Part shown: in pieces, positions 43,521 through 51,543 of the stretch
How the letters are laid out: each line of letters begins with the position of its first letter
How positions within the stretch are numbered: the first letter of the stretch is position 1
Source of the DNA: CAYMMX01 sp964391675
Lineage (GTDB): Bacteria > Cyanobacteriota > Vampirovibrionia > Gastranaerophilales > Gastranaerophilaceae
Reading direction: 5' to 3'
NCBI GenBank assembly: GCA_964391675.1
Contig: CAYMMX010000005.1
Location: forward strand, 62,001 to 126,000
DNA length: 64,000 bases
Notes under the pieces: model-generated
Told to the model about the DNA's origin: nothing
Databases searched by the model: none
Seen by the model: only the letters and a program-made list of their open reading frames with translations
Position numbers and translations under genes: made by a program

Positions 43521-43700
43521 ATGAGTATTGAAAAAATTGGAGAAACAAAAGGTTATGCAACATCTTTGTTGGGTGGATTTAATAAGCCTGAAGCAGGTGG
43601 AATAACATCCGGTATTCGAGGCAGAGATGAAGACAGAATAGGTGACTTATTAGCGTCTGGGAATATTAAAGCACCAGCACCTGCTTCAAACAGTTTTTAG
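43521..43700 (+). CDS. Small Gly-rich protein of unknown function
   Basis: A 59-residue open frame with a very strong ribosome site (GGAGGA, 4 bases before the ATG). The sequence begins MSIEKIGETKGYATSLLGGF and contains GGITSGIRGRDEDRIG. There is no membrane segment and no known motif. The gene stands alone, preceded by 130 non-coding bases and followed by a hairpin that overlaps the leader of coaX. The ribosome site and composition support a real gene; the role is unknown. Confidence 0.6.
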   Translation: MSIEKIGETKGYATSLLGGFNKPEAGGITSGIRGRDEDRIGDLLASGNIKAPAPASNSF

Positions 43701-43728
43701 TTAATTTACTAATTAGAATATTTGTTAT

Positions 43729-43771
43729 AAAATAGTTTCGTATATTACACTAGATTTACGGAACTATTTTT
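43729..43771. terminator. Hairpin abutting the coaX start codon
   Basis: A 14-base stem (43729-43742 with 43757-43770, one G-T pair; arms begin AAAATAGTTTCG and end CGGAACTATTTT) encloses a 14-base loop and ends one base before the coaX ATG, in a run of T. It probably terminates the small upstream gene; it might also affect coaX initiation. Confidence 0.55.
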
Positions 43772-44542
43772 ATGTTGTTAACAGCTGATATCGGAAATAC
43801 AAGTATAAATCTGGGCCTATTTGACTCAGATGCATTGGTTGAAGAATTTAGACTTGCCTCAGATAAAGATTTACCCCAAGAAGAATACGAGGTTCTTTTA
43901 AATACACTATGCAAACCCTATAAGATAGATGGATGCATCATTGCTTCAGTTGTTGAAGAATTAAACAATAAGTTTGAAACAGCTATAAAAAGTGTTTTTA
44001 AAATTATACCTATAATGGTTTCCGATAAAATAAATACAGGAATTAAAATATCTCTTGATAACCCTTCAGAATCAGGAGCTGACAGAATAGCAAACGCATA
44101 TGCAGCGTTTATGCTATATGATAAACCTTGTATTGTTGTTGATTTTGGAACAGCAACATCTTTTGACATAGTCAACAAACAGGGGGAATTTATAGGGGGG
44201 ATTATTGCACCGGGGTTGAATTTACAAATGAAAGTTTTAAATAGGTTTACCTCAAAATTACCTAAAATTGATGTTGCAATATCAAACAATGTAATTGGAA
44301 AAAACACTTCAGACGCAATCCTTTCTGGAGTAATAAGGGGGTCAGCTTATATGATTGACGGACTTGTAGAACAATGTGAAAAAGAATTGGGTTACAATGC
44401 GACATTAATTGCGACCGGAGGTTATTCGGGCTTAATCTCCAGTTATTTAAAAAGGCCTTTTGATTTTATTAATCCTACATTAACACTTGAAGGCCTAAGA
44501 TACTTATATAATATAAATATCAAGAATACAGTATCTGCCTAG
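43772..44542 (+). CDS. coaX: Type III pantothenate kinase
   Basis: 256 residues of the ASKHA fold. MLLTADIGNTSINLGLFD gives the first phosphate loop, GADRIANAYAAF the pantothenate site, CIVVDFGTATSFDIVNKQGEFIGGIIAPGL the second phosphate loop, and LIATGGYS the adenosine motif. It phosphorylates pantothenate in the first step of CoA synthesis; coaE is also in the window. No ribosome site is obvious, and a stable hairpin ends one base before the ATG. The stop lies 1 base from the convergent U32 gene. Confidence 0.94.
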   Translation: MLLTADIGNTSINLGLFDSDALVEEFRLASDKDLPQEEYEVLLNTLCKPYKIDGCIIASVVEELNNKFETAIKSVFKIIPIMVSDKINTGIKISLDNPSESGADRIANAYAAFMLYDKPCIVVDFGTATSFDIVNKQGEFIGGIIAPGLNLQMKVLNRFTSKLPKIDVAISNNVIGKNTSDAILSGVIRGSAYMIDGLVEQCEKELGYNATLIATGGYSGLISSYLKRPFDFINPTLTLEGLRYLYNINIKNTVSA

Positions 44543-44543
44543 G

Positions 44544-45803
44544 CTAATTAGTTTCAATTTTTTGTTTTTTATTTATAAATAGAACACCTGGAGTCCTTGC
44601 AAGAGCATATTTATATTCTTTTGGTGATTTATCGAACTTAATAAATAATTCATCATTAGTATTTGCAACATTGCAATCAATACCATTTTTATCTTTAATT
44701 TCAATAACTTTTGTCAAAAATTGTTCTTTTGGAGTAATTATTTCAACACTGTCATTTAATAAAATTTTGTTTTTAACTTTAACCAGATAATAACCGTCAT
44801 TTACTTCTCTAAATTCGCAAAGAAAATCTGCACCCGCAAGCCCTTTTGAAATATCATAGCTGTAACTCTCAGAATTATTGTCTCCGAGATAAAATCCTTG
44901 CGTATAGCCTCTATTCCCAACTTTTTTAAGTTCTTCAAAATATTTACTTAAATCAGCATTAGGATTTTGCCAAATTTCATCAATAGCATTACGATATGTT
45001 TTTGCTACAGCAGAAACATAATAAAGACTCTTTGTCCTACCCTCAATTTTAAATGAATTAATACCTGCATCGATAAGTTTTTGCAGATGTTCAACAAGGC
45101 ACAAATCTTTTGGACTTAATATATGAGAGCCTCTGATATTTTGATTTATTTCAAAATATTCACCCGGTCTTGTTTCTTCAACAAGTTTATAACTCCACCT
45201 GCAAGGCTGAGAGCAATTTCCCTGATTTGCTTTCCTTTCGTTATCTGTCATATAGTCACTTAATAAACATCTTCCTGAAAAAGAAACACATTGCGAACCA
45301 TGAACAAAAACTTCGAGTTCTATATCAGGATTTTTTTCTCTAATTTTTGCTATATCTGTTATAGGTAACTCTCTTGCTAAAATAATTCTTTTTACACCTA
45401 AGTCCTGCCAAAATTTTACAGCCTCATAATTTAAAGTATTTGCCTGTGTACTTATATGAACAGGAACATTCGGCATATATTTTCTTACTACTCTGAAAAC
45501 ACCAAAGTCACTTAATATTATTGCATCAGGGTTCGCTTCTTTTATAAATTCAATTGATTTTTCAAGATTTTCAATATCATTATTAAAAGCAAATATATTT
45601 AAAGTTAAGTAGGCGCGTGCGCCAAGCGCACGCGCCTTTTGTATAGCCGATTTAAGATTATCAAAGGTAATTAATTCACCTTTTCTCATAGCTCGCAAGC
45701 TGAAATCAACAACGCCCAGATAAACAGCGTCAGCACCGTATTTTATCGCATAGTCTAATTTTTCTATATTGCCGGCAGGCAAAAGTAGTTCGGGTTTAAT
45801 CAT
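44544..45803 (-). CDS. U32 family peptidase-like protein (TrhP/RlhA-type RNA hydroxylation)
   Basis: 419 residues. The N-terminus ELLLPAGNIEKLDYAIKYGADAVYLG and LREL-like ILARELPITDIAKI define the U32 family. The cysteine cluster of a probable iron-sulfur site is visible: GSQCVSFSGRCLLSD, GNCSQPCRWSY. Characterised members (TrhP/YegQ, RlhA) hydroxylate tRNA or 23S rRNA; true protease activity is doubtful. The segment encoding KARALGARAYL contains an unusual GC-rich perfect 11-base inverted repeat. The gene is convergent with coaX. Confidence 0.87.
   Translation of the reverse strand: MIKPELLLPAGNIEKLDYAIKYGADAVYLGVVDFSLRAMRKGELITFDNLKSAIQKARALGARAYLTLNIFAFNNDIENLEKSIEFIKEANPDAIILSDFGVFRVVRKYMPNVPVHISTQANTLNYEAVKFWQDLGVKRIILARELPITDIAKIREKNPDIELEVFVHGSQCVSFSGRCLLSDYMTDNERKANQGNCSQPCRWSYKLVEETRPGEYFEINQNIRGSHILSPKDLCLVEHLQKLIDAGINSFKIEGRTKSLYYVSAVAKTYRNAIDEIWQNPNADLSKYFEELKKVGNRGYTQGFYLGDNNSESYSYDISKGLAGADFLCEFREVNDGYYLVKVKNKILLNDSVEIITPKEQFLTKVIEIKDKNGIDCNVANTNDELFIKFDKSPKEYKYALARTPGVLFINKKQKIETN
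45612..45636. repeat. GC-rich perfect inverted repeat inside the U32 gene
   Basis: GGCGCGTGCGC (45612-45622), loop CAA, then GCGCACGCGCC (45626-45636), followed on plus by TTTT, so it looks like an antisense terminator. Part of it (AGGCGCGTGCG) recurs at 52301-52311. The composition stands out sharply from the AT-rich surroundings. Confidence 0.8.
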
Positions 45804-46039
45804 ATTAATATTTTACTATAAATATTTACCAGTAATCTTACTAAGTTAAACATTTACTATTTTATTTATTTGTTTTAAAAGAAAAAAAAGTTTACAATTT
45901 TATTAACGGTTAAAATCCAACTAAAACTTAAAAAAATAATCCATTATCCAATAGTTCAACCATATAGGTGATGTTCAAATTTGTAGAATATACAAAATAG
46001 AATAAGGTGGCAATAATACTTTGCTAAGGGGGGAACAAA

Positions 46040-46294
46040 ATGCAAATTAGAACAGAGGAAATCACAACACCAAAAACTAAAAACGCATCATTGGCATCTA
46101 CACCAAATACACTTTATGCAAGTAAAATTTTAAGCAATGATATAGAAATAGATAATACATATTGTCATGACATTACCTATGCAGGCTCATTATCTGAAAT
46201 GTGGAGTCAGCAACATCCACTAATCAATACATGGCTAATTTTAAGCTCTGTTTCTATTTGTTTTTTAACAGCATTATTATTTTTAATCCACTAA
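46040..46294 (+). CDS. Small tail-anchored membrane protein
   Basis: 84 residues. The N-terminal 60 residues are polar and Thr/Asn-rich; the C-terminus is a single hydrophobic helix (NTWLILSSVSICFLTALLFLIH), so it should be inserted by its tail. The start follows the very strong AAGGGGGGAA ribosome site. It is transcribed toward a secreted repeat protein 90 bases downstream. No family recognised. Confidence 0.62.
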   Translation: MQIRTEEITTPKTKNASLASTPNTLYASKILSNDIEIDNTYCHDITYAGSLSEMWSQQHPLINTWLILSSVSICFLTALLFLIH

Positions 46295-46383
46295 TATATA
46301 ACCTGATTTATAACCACTTGTGTAATGAATAATTTATTCTTGTAAATTAGATTAAAAAAAAGTCTAAGTTATTAGGAGAAATT

Positions 46384-47199
46384 ATGAAACATACATTAAT
46401 TTTATGTTTGTTCTTGGTATTTTGTCAAACAAGTGGAGAATGTTCAACAGCTTTTTTCCCTCCTCTTCAGCCCGTAAACCAACCAACTACAATACAAACA
46501 TACAATGATAATATTGCGAATCTTAGTGATGCTTTTATAAATAGTAACAATAAATATCCAAATATAACAAGAATAGAAAAGTTTCTATTTGGAAAAACAT
46601 ATGAAAATCAAAATATTTCTATTAGATTGTCAAGAATAGAAAAGAGTCTATTTACAACAACTTATCAAAATGCCTCTGAAACACAAAGAATAGATAATAT
46701 TATTTCGAATTTTAACCAAATTAATAAATATCCTAATATATCTCAAAATAATCTATCAAAAATGGAGATTAAAGTCTTTAAACAAGTATTTAGCCAAAAT
46801 AACCCACAAAGAAGAATAGAAAGATTAGAACAACAAATTTTCGGTGCAATACAAAGTGGTGATCTTAATTCTCGGTATGAGGCTCTTAAAATAGCATTAA
46901 ATACTTATAATAAAAAAATATATAGTAATAATGTATTAACATCAGATGGAATCAATCAAAAAGGTTGGCGTGGAATAGTAAGTAATTTAGGGAGTTCTAT
47001 GTTAGGTGGAACAATGACCGGATTTACTCCGCCAATAAATCCTTATTATGGAAATTACAATGCTTACACAAATCCCTATGGAAACGGACAAGGAGGGATT
47101 TACAGAAGTTACGGCGAAACTAATGGACTAGGCGGTTACAGATTTTATAATAATCATCAAAATTTTGGAACAGGTACAGGCGTTACAATACTTGACTAG
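46384..47199 (+). CDS. Secreted protein with RIExxLF repeats
   Basis: 271 residues. The signal peptide is about residues 1-20 (HTLILCLFLVFCQTSG) and includes Cys residues near its end. The body has at least four copies of a short unit: ITRIEKFLFGKTY, LSRIEKSLFTTTY, KMEIKVFKQVF and IERLEQQIFGAI, roughly 35 residues apart. The final 70 residues are Gly, Asn and Tyr rich (PPINPYYGNYNAYTNPYGNG). Similar RIE-x-x-LFG repeats are, from memory, common in cyanobacterial and melainabacterial exported proteins of unknown role. Ribosome site TTAGGAG. Its stop shares 4 bases with the convergent gene. Confidence 0.7.
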   Translation: MKHTLILCLFLVFCQTSGECSTAFFPPLQPVNQPTTIQTYNDNIANLSDAFINSNNKYPNITRIEKFLFGKTYENQNISIRLSRIEKSLFTTTYQNASETQRIDNIISNFNQINKYPNISQNNLSKMEIKVFKQVFSQNNPQRRIERLEQQIFGAIQSGDLNSRYEALKIALNTYNKKIYSNNVLTSDGINQKGWRGIVSNLGSSMLGGTMTGFTPPINPYYGNYNAYTNPYGNGQGGIYRSYGETNGLGGYRFYNNHQNFGTGTGVTILD

Positions 47200-47483
47200 T
47201 TTGCACCAAATATTTTTTTAAACCATTCCTTAATATTAAAAATCATTTCTGCAATTAACTTAGCAATGGAAAAATCCTCTTCTTCTTGAAAAGCATCGTC
47301 ATTTTTATTGAACGTATCAACATCATCTGAAGAAGATGAGAATATAATCATTTCCTCGTCTTCTTTTCTTTTCTTTTCTTCACGTTCGAAATAACCTAAA
47401 TTTCCAGCACCGCCATCTTGTGCAGATTGAGCCCCTTTAATAATAGGCTGGTTGTTGTTAAAATTATTAACACCAAAACCCAT
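47196..47483 (-). CDS. Uncharacterised acidic small protein
   Basis: 95 residues. The N-terminus MGFGVNNFNNNQPIIKGAQ is followed by a highly charged stretch (FEREEKKRKEDEEMIIF), an acidic Ser/Asp patch, and a C-terminal amphipathic segment (LIAEMIFNIKEWFKKIFG) that could bind membrane. Ribosome site AAGGGG precedes the ATG. There is no known domain. It is convergent with the repeat protein, sharing the CTAG stop overlap. Confidence 0.55.
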   Translation of the reverse strand: MGFGVNNFNNNQPIIKGAQSAQDGGAGNLGYFEREEKKRKEDEEMIIFSSSSDDVDTFNKNDDAFQEEEDFSIAKLIAEMIFNIKEWFKKIFGAN

Positions 47484-47691
47484 AGCGAACCCCTTATTTT
47501 TTAAACCATTGATATTATAACCCTTTATAATTACTTTTTGAATCCTTCTATTGTTGTAAATTTAAAAAAATTAATAATTAAGGGCAAAAATAATTCTAAA
47601 AAAATAAAATTGATTTTTACTATTTTACTAAATCTGTAACGTTGATAAGATGTTTTTATTAAGAAATAAATTTTGTTGTATAATTTATTTC

Positions 47692-48360
47692 ATGAAACAA
47701 GGTTCGTTATTTGATATAATTTCACCAATTATGGTAGGTCCATCAAGCTCACATACTGCAGGAGCAGTGAGGCTAGGGCTTTTAGCAAAAAACATCTATG
47801 GATTAAACCCCAAAAAAGTTTCTTTTAAACTATATAATTCCTATGCTCTTACGGGCAAAGGGCATGGATCTGACAAAGGTTTGCTTGCAGGCGTTTTAGG
47901 AATAAATGTTGACGATACAAGGATAAAAAATATCTTTGATTTACCTGAATCAAAAGAAATAGAATATAATTTTGAATTTCTTGAAGATTTTAACAGACAT
48001 CCGAATGCTGTTGATTTCATTTTTGAAGGTGCTCAGAAAATAATTGTCTCAGGGGATTCCATAGGAGCAGGTAATGTTGAAATAAATAAAATTAATAATT
48101 TTGAAGTTAAACTATCAGGTGAGTACAATTCCCTTGTAGTAATATATAAAGACAGATTAGGTGTTTTATCAAAAATAACAGGGTTAATTCAAACTGAAGG
48201 CGTCAATATTGCATCTTTAATTTGTGATAGAACAGCAAAAGGTCAAGATGCTTCCTTATGCGCCTGCCTTGATGCAGCATTGAATTACAGTTTAGTTGAA
48301 AAAATTAAACGTATTGATGATGTATACTTAGTCAGACACGTTGCGAAATTGGAAAGTTAA
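47692..48360 (+). CDS. sdaAB: L-serine dehydratase beta subunit
   Basis: 222 residues from the ATG at 47692; family homology begins here with SLFDIISPIMVGPSSSHTAGAVRLG, the substrate-binding region. GHGSDKGLLAGVLG and the C-terminal ACT domain (LVVIYKDRLGVLSKITGLIQTEGVNIASL) follow. With the alpha subunit it deaminates serine to pyruvate and ammonia using a 4Fe-4S cluster. A TATAAT ends 7 bases before the ATG, without a ribosome site, so the transcript is probably leaderless. The alpha subunit gene follows after 7 bases. Confidence 0.93.
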   Translation: MKQGSLFDIISPIMVGPSSSHTAGAVRLGLLAKNIYGLNPKKVSFKLYNSYALTGKGHGSDKGLLAGVLGINVDDTRIKNIFDLPESKEIEYNFEFLEDFNRHPNAVDFIFEGAQKIIVSGDSIGAGNVEINKINNFEVKLSGEYNSLVVIYKDRLGVLSKITGLIQTEGVNIASLICDRTAKGQDASLCACLDAALNYSLVEKIKRIDDVYLVRHVAKLES

Positions 48361-48367
48361 AAAAATC

Positions 48368-49261
48368 ATGAAGAAAAATATAACAACATTTGAAGAATTG
48401 CTTTTGGTATGCGGACAGCAAAAACAAAAAATATATGAATTATTTTTGGAAAAAGAAATTTTATTAAGAGATTCAAATGAAGAACAAGTACGAAACAAAG
48501 TTAAAAAAAGTCTTGATGCAATGAAAGAAGCAATAAAAAATGGCTTAAAATCCAATGAAAAGTCTATAAGTCAACAATGCGGTGATGATTGCGAAAAATT
48601 ACAAAAAAGATTTATACAAACACCTTCTCTCTTCGGGAATTTATATGAAAAAATAACAACATATGCACTTGCAACAATTGAAGAAAACCTTAGAATGGGT
48701 AAGATTGTTGCATGTCCTACTGCCGGTTCATGTGCAATTGTTCCCTCAGTTTTGGTCTCTATTTGCGAAGATAAAAATATCCCTGAAGAAGAACAAATAA
48801 ACGCACTTATAACGGCTGGAGCAATTGGGTCAATTATAGAAAATAAAGTTGCATTGGCAGGTGCTGTAGCCGGATGTCAAGCCGAATGCGGAGTTGCAGC
48901 AGCTATGGCTGCAGGGGCATTAGTTCAAATTTTAGGAGGAAAAGAGAAACAAATAGTTCACGCTGTAGCGCTAGCATTAAAAAATGTTTTAGGATTAACC
49001 TGTGACCCTGTTGCAGGGCTTGTAGAAATCCCCTGCGTAAAAAGAAATGTGTTTCTTGCTATTCATGCCATTACTGCTGCAGAATTAGCTTTGGCCGGTA
49101 TTGAAAGCAAAATCCCGCCTGACGAAGTAGTAGACGCATTATCTCAAACCGGGCAACTTATGTCACCCATGTTAAAAGAAAGTTCTCAAGCGGGACTTGC
49201 AAAAACAAAAAAAGCACTTAAAATAGAACAAAAAGTGCTTAAAAAAGTTCAGGGTTATTAA
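48368..49261 (+). CDS. sdaAA: L-serine dehydratase, iron-sulfur-dependent, alpha subunit
   Basis: 297 residues from the ATG at 48368. The catalytic subunit motifs are CPTAGSCAIVPSVL, AGAVAGCQAECGVAAAMAAGALVQI, LTCDPVAGLVEIPCVKRN and AIHAITAAELALAG; the cysteines in these blocks bind the 4Fe-4S cluster. The end, PMLKESSQAGLAKT, is typical. Together with the beta subunit 7 bases upstream it completes an anaerobe-type two-subunit serine dehydratase. Its stop codon overlaps the stop of a small convergent gene by 3 bases. Confidence 0.94.
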   Translation: MKKNITTFEELLLVCGQQKQKIYELFLEKEILLRDSNEEQVRNKVKKSLDAMKEAIKNGLKSNEKSISQQCGDDCEKLQKRFIQTPSLFGNLYEKITTYALATIEENLRMGKIVACPTAGSCAIVPSVLVSICEDKNIPEEEQINALITAGAIGSIIENKVALAGAVAGCQAECGVAAAMAAGALVQILGGKEKQIVHAVALALKNVLGLTCDPVAGLVEIPCVKRNVFLAIHAITAAELALAGIESKIPPDEVVDALSQTGQLMSPMLKESSQAGLAKTKKALKIEQKVLKKVQGY

Positions 49262-49428
49262 CTGACTCTTTTCATTAAATCCGATAATTTTACATCTTTT
49301 GTTCTTATTGAAACATTTTTTTCTACAGGTTTAACAGGAGTCTTTTTGAATTGAGTTAAACCTACTTTTATCCCGTCATCTTTTTTCATCATTAATATAT
49401 CCTGTAAAAAACTTATAATCTTATCCAT
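49258..49428 (-). CDS. Small basic protein of unknown function
   Basis: A 56-residue open frame beginning MDKIISFLQDILMMKKDDG and ending KLSDLMKRVS. The start follows AAGGAGAT at a good distance. The N-terminal half is an amphipathic helix and the rest is Lys-rich. It is convergent with sdaAA, with their stops overlapping by 3-4 bases, and divergent from the HEAT-like gene at 49554. The stop overlap matches the pattern of other genuine convergent genes in the window. Confidence 0.55.
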   Translation of the reverse strand: MDKIISFLQDILMMKKDDGIKVGLTQFKKTPVKPVEKNVSIRTKDVKLSDLMKRVS

Positions 49429-49553
49429 TTTATATCTCCTTATCTAATTATAACTAAAATTAGAGTATTATTATCATTCATTAAAACTATTTTTTCTAAT
49501 TTTTTCATCCCTATTTATGTTATATTTTTGTTAGAGAAAATAAGGATAAAAAT

Positions 49554-50276
49554 TTGAATAAAACTTTAGATAAAGCTAATAATACTAATTTAGAAACAGA
49601 TTTTAATACTGCTATACAAATGAGTAAAAAAGTTTATGACTATAAAACACTTATTGAATTTTTATCTTCAGACAAAGTAGTTGAAAAACAACTTGCACTT
49701 CTTGAATTAAAAGAAATCAAGTCAAAAGATGATGCTGCTGCTATTGTTTTAAACTTAATAAAACAAGATGGGAGAGTTAGAGAAGCTGCTGCTATTAAAA
49801 TAAAAGAATTTATACAAGACCCTAAATATTCTGATTTTTTTATTGACGAAACATTCTTTAAAATTTTCTTAGAGGGTCTTTTGGATATAAATGGGAATGT
49901 TTGTAGGCAAATAAGCTCAAAATGGACAGGTAATTGTGCAAAGGCTTTTGAATTATATTTATGTAACAATTTACCAAGCAAAATCAGAGAACTGCTTCAA
50001 GAAATAAGCCTTCTTGAAGAAAAATCAAAACAGTATATAGTAAGCAAAAAAAACTTTCAGCTTTATTGGTGCTTAGAAGCTCTGTATAATATAATTGAAA
50101 ATATTAAAATAACAAAAATAAAAGATATAATAACAACATGCGGTAATTTCTATGATTACACCATAAGAGAAAAAACAGCAAAACTTTTAACAAAAATAGA
50201 ATCTTTAGATATTAATGATATTAAAGAACAATTAAAAAATGACAAGAATTATTACGTAAGGAGATTATTACAATAA
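49554..50276 (+). CDS. HEAT-like helical repeat protein
   Basis: 240 residues from a TTG behind AAGGA. The sequence is helical throughout. VEKQLALLELKEIKSKDDAAAIVLNLIKQDGRVREAAAIKIKEFI (parts) is a recognisable pair of HEAT-type repeats, echoed at the C-terminus by YTIREKTAKLLTKIESLDINDIKEQLKNDKNYYVRRLL. The middle contains IDINGNVCRQISSKWTG-like sequence. It has no catalytic motif. Ends 32 bases before tRNA-Arg. A scaffold or regulatory role is likely, but the partner is unknown. Confidence 0.65.
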   Translation: MNKTLDKANNTNLETDFNTAIQMSKKVYDYKTLIEFLSSDKVVEKQLALLELKEIKSKDDAAAIVLNLIKQDGRVREAAAIKIKEFIQDPKYSDFFIDETFFKIFLEGLLDINGNVCRQISSKWTGNCAKAFELYLCNNLPSKIRELLQEISLLEEKSKQYIVSKKNFQLYWCLEALYNIIENIKITKIKDIITTCGNFYDYTIREKTAKLLTKIESLDINDIKEQLKNDKNYYVRRLLQ

Positions 50277-50308
50277 AACAATAGTTTTTTCTTAAAATTA
50301 AACAATAA

Positions 50309-50381
50309 GTGCTCGTAGTTCAACGGATAGAATATCGGTCTCCGAAGCCGAAGGTTGGGGGTTCAATTCCCCCCGAGCATA
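50309..50381 (+). tRNA. tRNA-Arg (CCG)
   Basis: A complete 73-nt cloverleaf. Acceptor GTGCTCG pairs with CGAGCAT (one G-T pair), the D-arm is GTTC/GAAT, the anticodon stem is TCGGT/GCCGA with loop CTCCGAA (anticodon CCG), and the T-arm is GGGGG-TTCAATT-CCCCC. CCA is not encoded. It reads the rare CGG codon, and stands alone. Confidence 0.93.
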
Positions 50382-50510
50382 AGTTTTAAAACCATATTTT
50401 ACAAAAAAATATATTTTACCCCTTACTATTTGTAAAAAAAAATCGTATAATGTTTACATAAGGTTATGTTTATTTATAAAATAAATACAGTAATATAAAC
50501 AGGTAAAGAT

Positions 50511-51149
50511 TTGGCAAACAATTACGAAAACTTTGATAATATGGAAACATCTTTCCGTAAATCCTCCGTTATTCAAGAGAGGGTTAATTTAGTATCCACA
50601 CATATGTATAAACAATTTTTAGATTATCAACACGCTAATATGAATACTAATGAAGCATTTCTGCGAATGATAGATGACCTGCAAACCGTTGTAGAAACAC
50701 TTAAACAATCATTTTCTTCAAGAGGAATTACAACTCAAAATATATACATGGAAGTAGATTCTCAAAAAACGGTAGCTGTAATAAATATCCTTTGGCATAA
50801 AATAAGTTTTACAACACGATGTAATTACCAACCTCAGGCATTTTTCAGAGAAAATGATATGCCTCTGTTCTCCTGCAGAATTATGGCTCTGAAAGGTAAT
50901 TACCACGATTTAATCAAACCCTCTCATGAAGATGAAATGGGAACATTGTTAGATAATGAAGTAGCATCTTTATTTATTCCCGCAGAGAAGATTCAAAATT
51001 GTATAATTACAATAAAACATCTCGCCAATAAAGAGTTCTATTTAAATCAAATGGATGCACCAAGAGAATTTGTCTTAAAAGTAATAGAAACTGTTTGTGG
51101 AGGTGGTGTGTACCATGAAATGGGTACCAGAAAAAGCTTTAGCATATAA
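50511..51149 (+). CDS. Uncharacterised conserved-looking cytoplasmic protein
   Basis: 212 residues from a TTG (AGGTAAAGAT upstream). It is not recognised. It has no signal or membrane segment; predicted as a mixed alpha/beta domain with an N-terminal helical part (ERVNLVSTHMYKQFLDYQHANMNTNEAFLRMIDDL) and beta-rich centre (VAVINILWHKISFTTRCNYQPQ, LFSCRIMALKG). The C-terminus VIETVCGGGVYHEMG could be a small-molecule loop. It is followed by a very strong hairpin terminator. Function unknown. Confidence 0.65.
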   Translation: MANNYENFDNMETSFRKSSVIQERVNLVSTHMYKQFLDYQHANMNTNEAFLRMIDDLQTVVETLKQSFSSRGITTQNIYMEVDSQKTVAVINILWHKISFTTRCNYQPQAFFRENDMPLFSCRIMALKGNYHDLIKPSHEDEMGTLLDNEVASLFIPAEKIQNCIITIKHLANKEFYLNQMDAPREFVLKVIETVCGGGVYHEMGTRKSFSI

Positions 51150-51175
51150 AATTATTAATTAAAATTTAAATAAAC

Positions 51176-51217
51176 AACAAAGCGCCTTTTAAATCTAAAT
51201 TTAAAAGGCGCTTTGTT
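51176..51217. terminator. Long perfect hairpin between convergent genes
   Basis: A 19-base perfect stem (51176-51194 with 51199-51217; arms begin AACAAAGCGCC) closes a 4-base loop CTAA. There is no long T run on plus (GTTAAC follows), but the position between two convergent stops makes termination its likely role. Confidence 0.75.
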
Positions 51218-51229
51218 AACTTGTCAACA

Positions 51230-51487
51230 TTATTCTTTACTGGAAGGCAATCTACAAGAAACTTCAGCAATTATTCTAGCAATATCAGCACCCCCGACCA
51301 TAACCTCCAATATTAATTGATTATTAATAAGAACTGTTTCTACATATTCCATCGTTTCGACATTAATAACTTCAAATTCGATAAAATCTGAGCCAACGTA
51401 CTTAAGCTTTCCGTATTCCTCAGCAGTTGCCCATCTTATAAATATATACTGTCTCTCAAATTGTTTTAATTTTTGTATTAATCTCAT
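51230..51487 (-). CDS. Small beta-rich protein of unknown function
   Basis: 85 residues. LKYVGSDFIEFEVIN and EYVETVLINNQLILEVMVGG look like strands of a small beta-barrel (Sm/SH3-like), then a C-terminal helix (ADIARIIAEVSC). The family is not identified. The start is preceded by GGGATGGGAT and a TATAAT about 24 bases upstream. It lies next to the PilZ gene on the same strand, but a joint function is only a guess. Confidence 0.58.
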   Translation of the reverse strand: MRLIQKLKQFERQYIFIRWATAEEYGKLKYVGSDFIEFEVINVETMEYVETVLINNQLILEVMVGGADIARIIAEVSCRLPSSKE

Positions 51488-51543
51488 CTAATATCCCATC
51501 CCTATACTATTATAATAGCTAAAATTTACACAAAGTCAAAATA

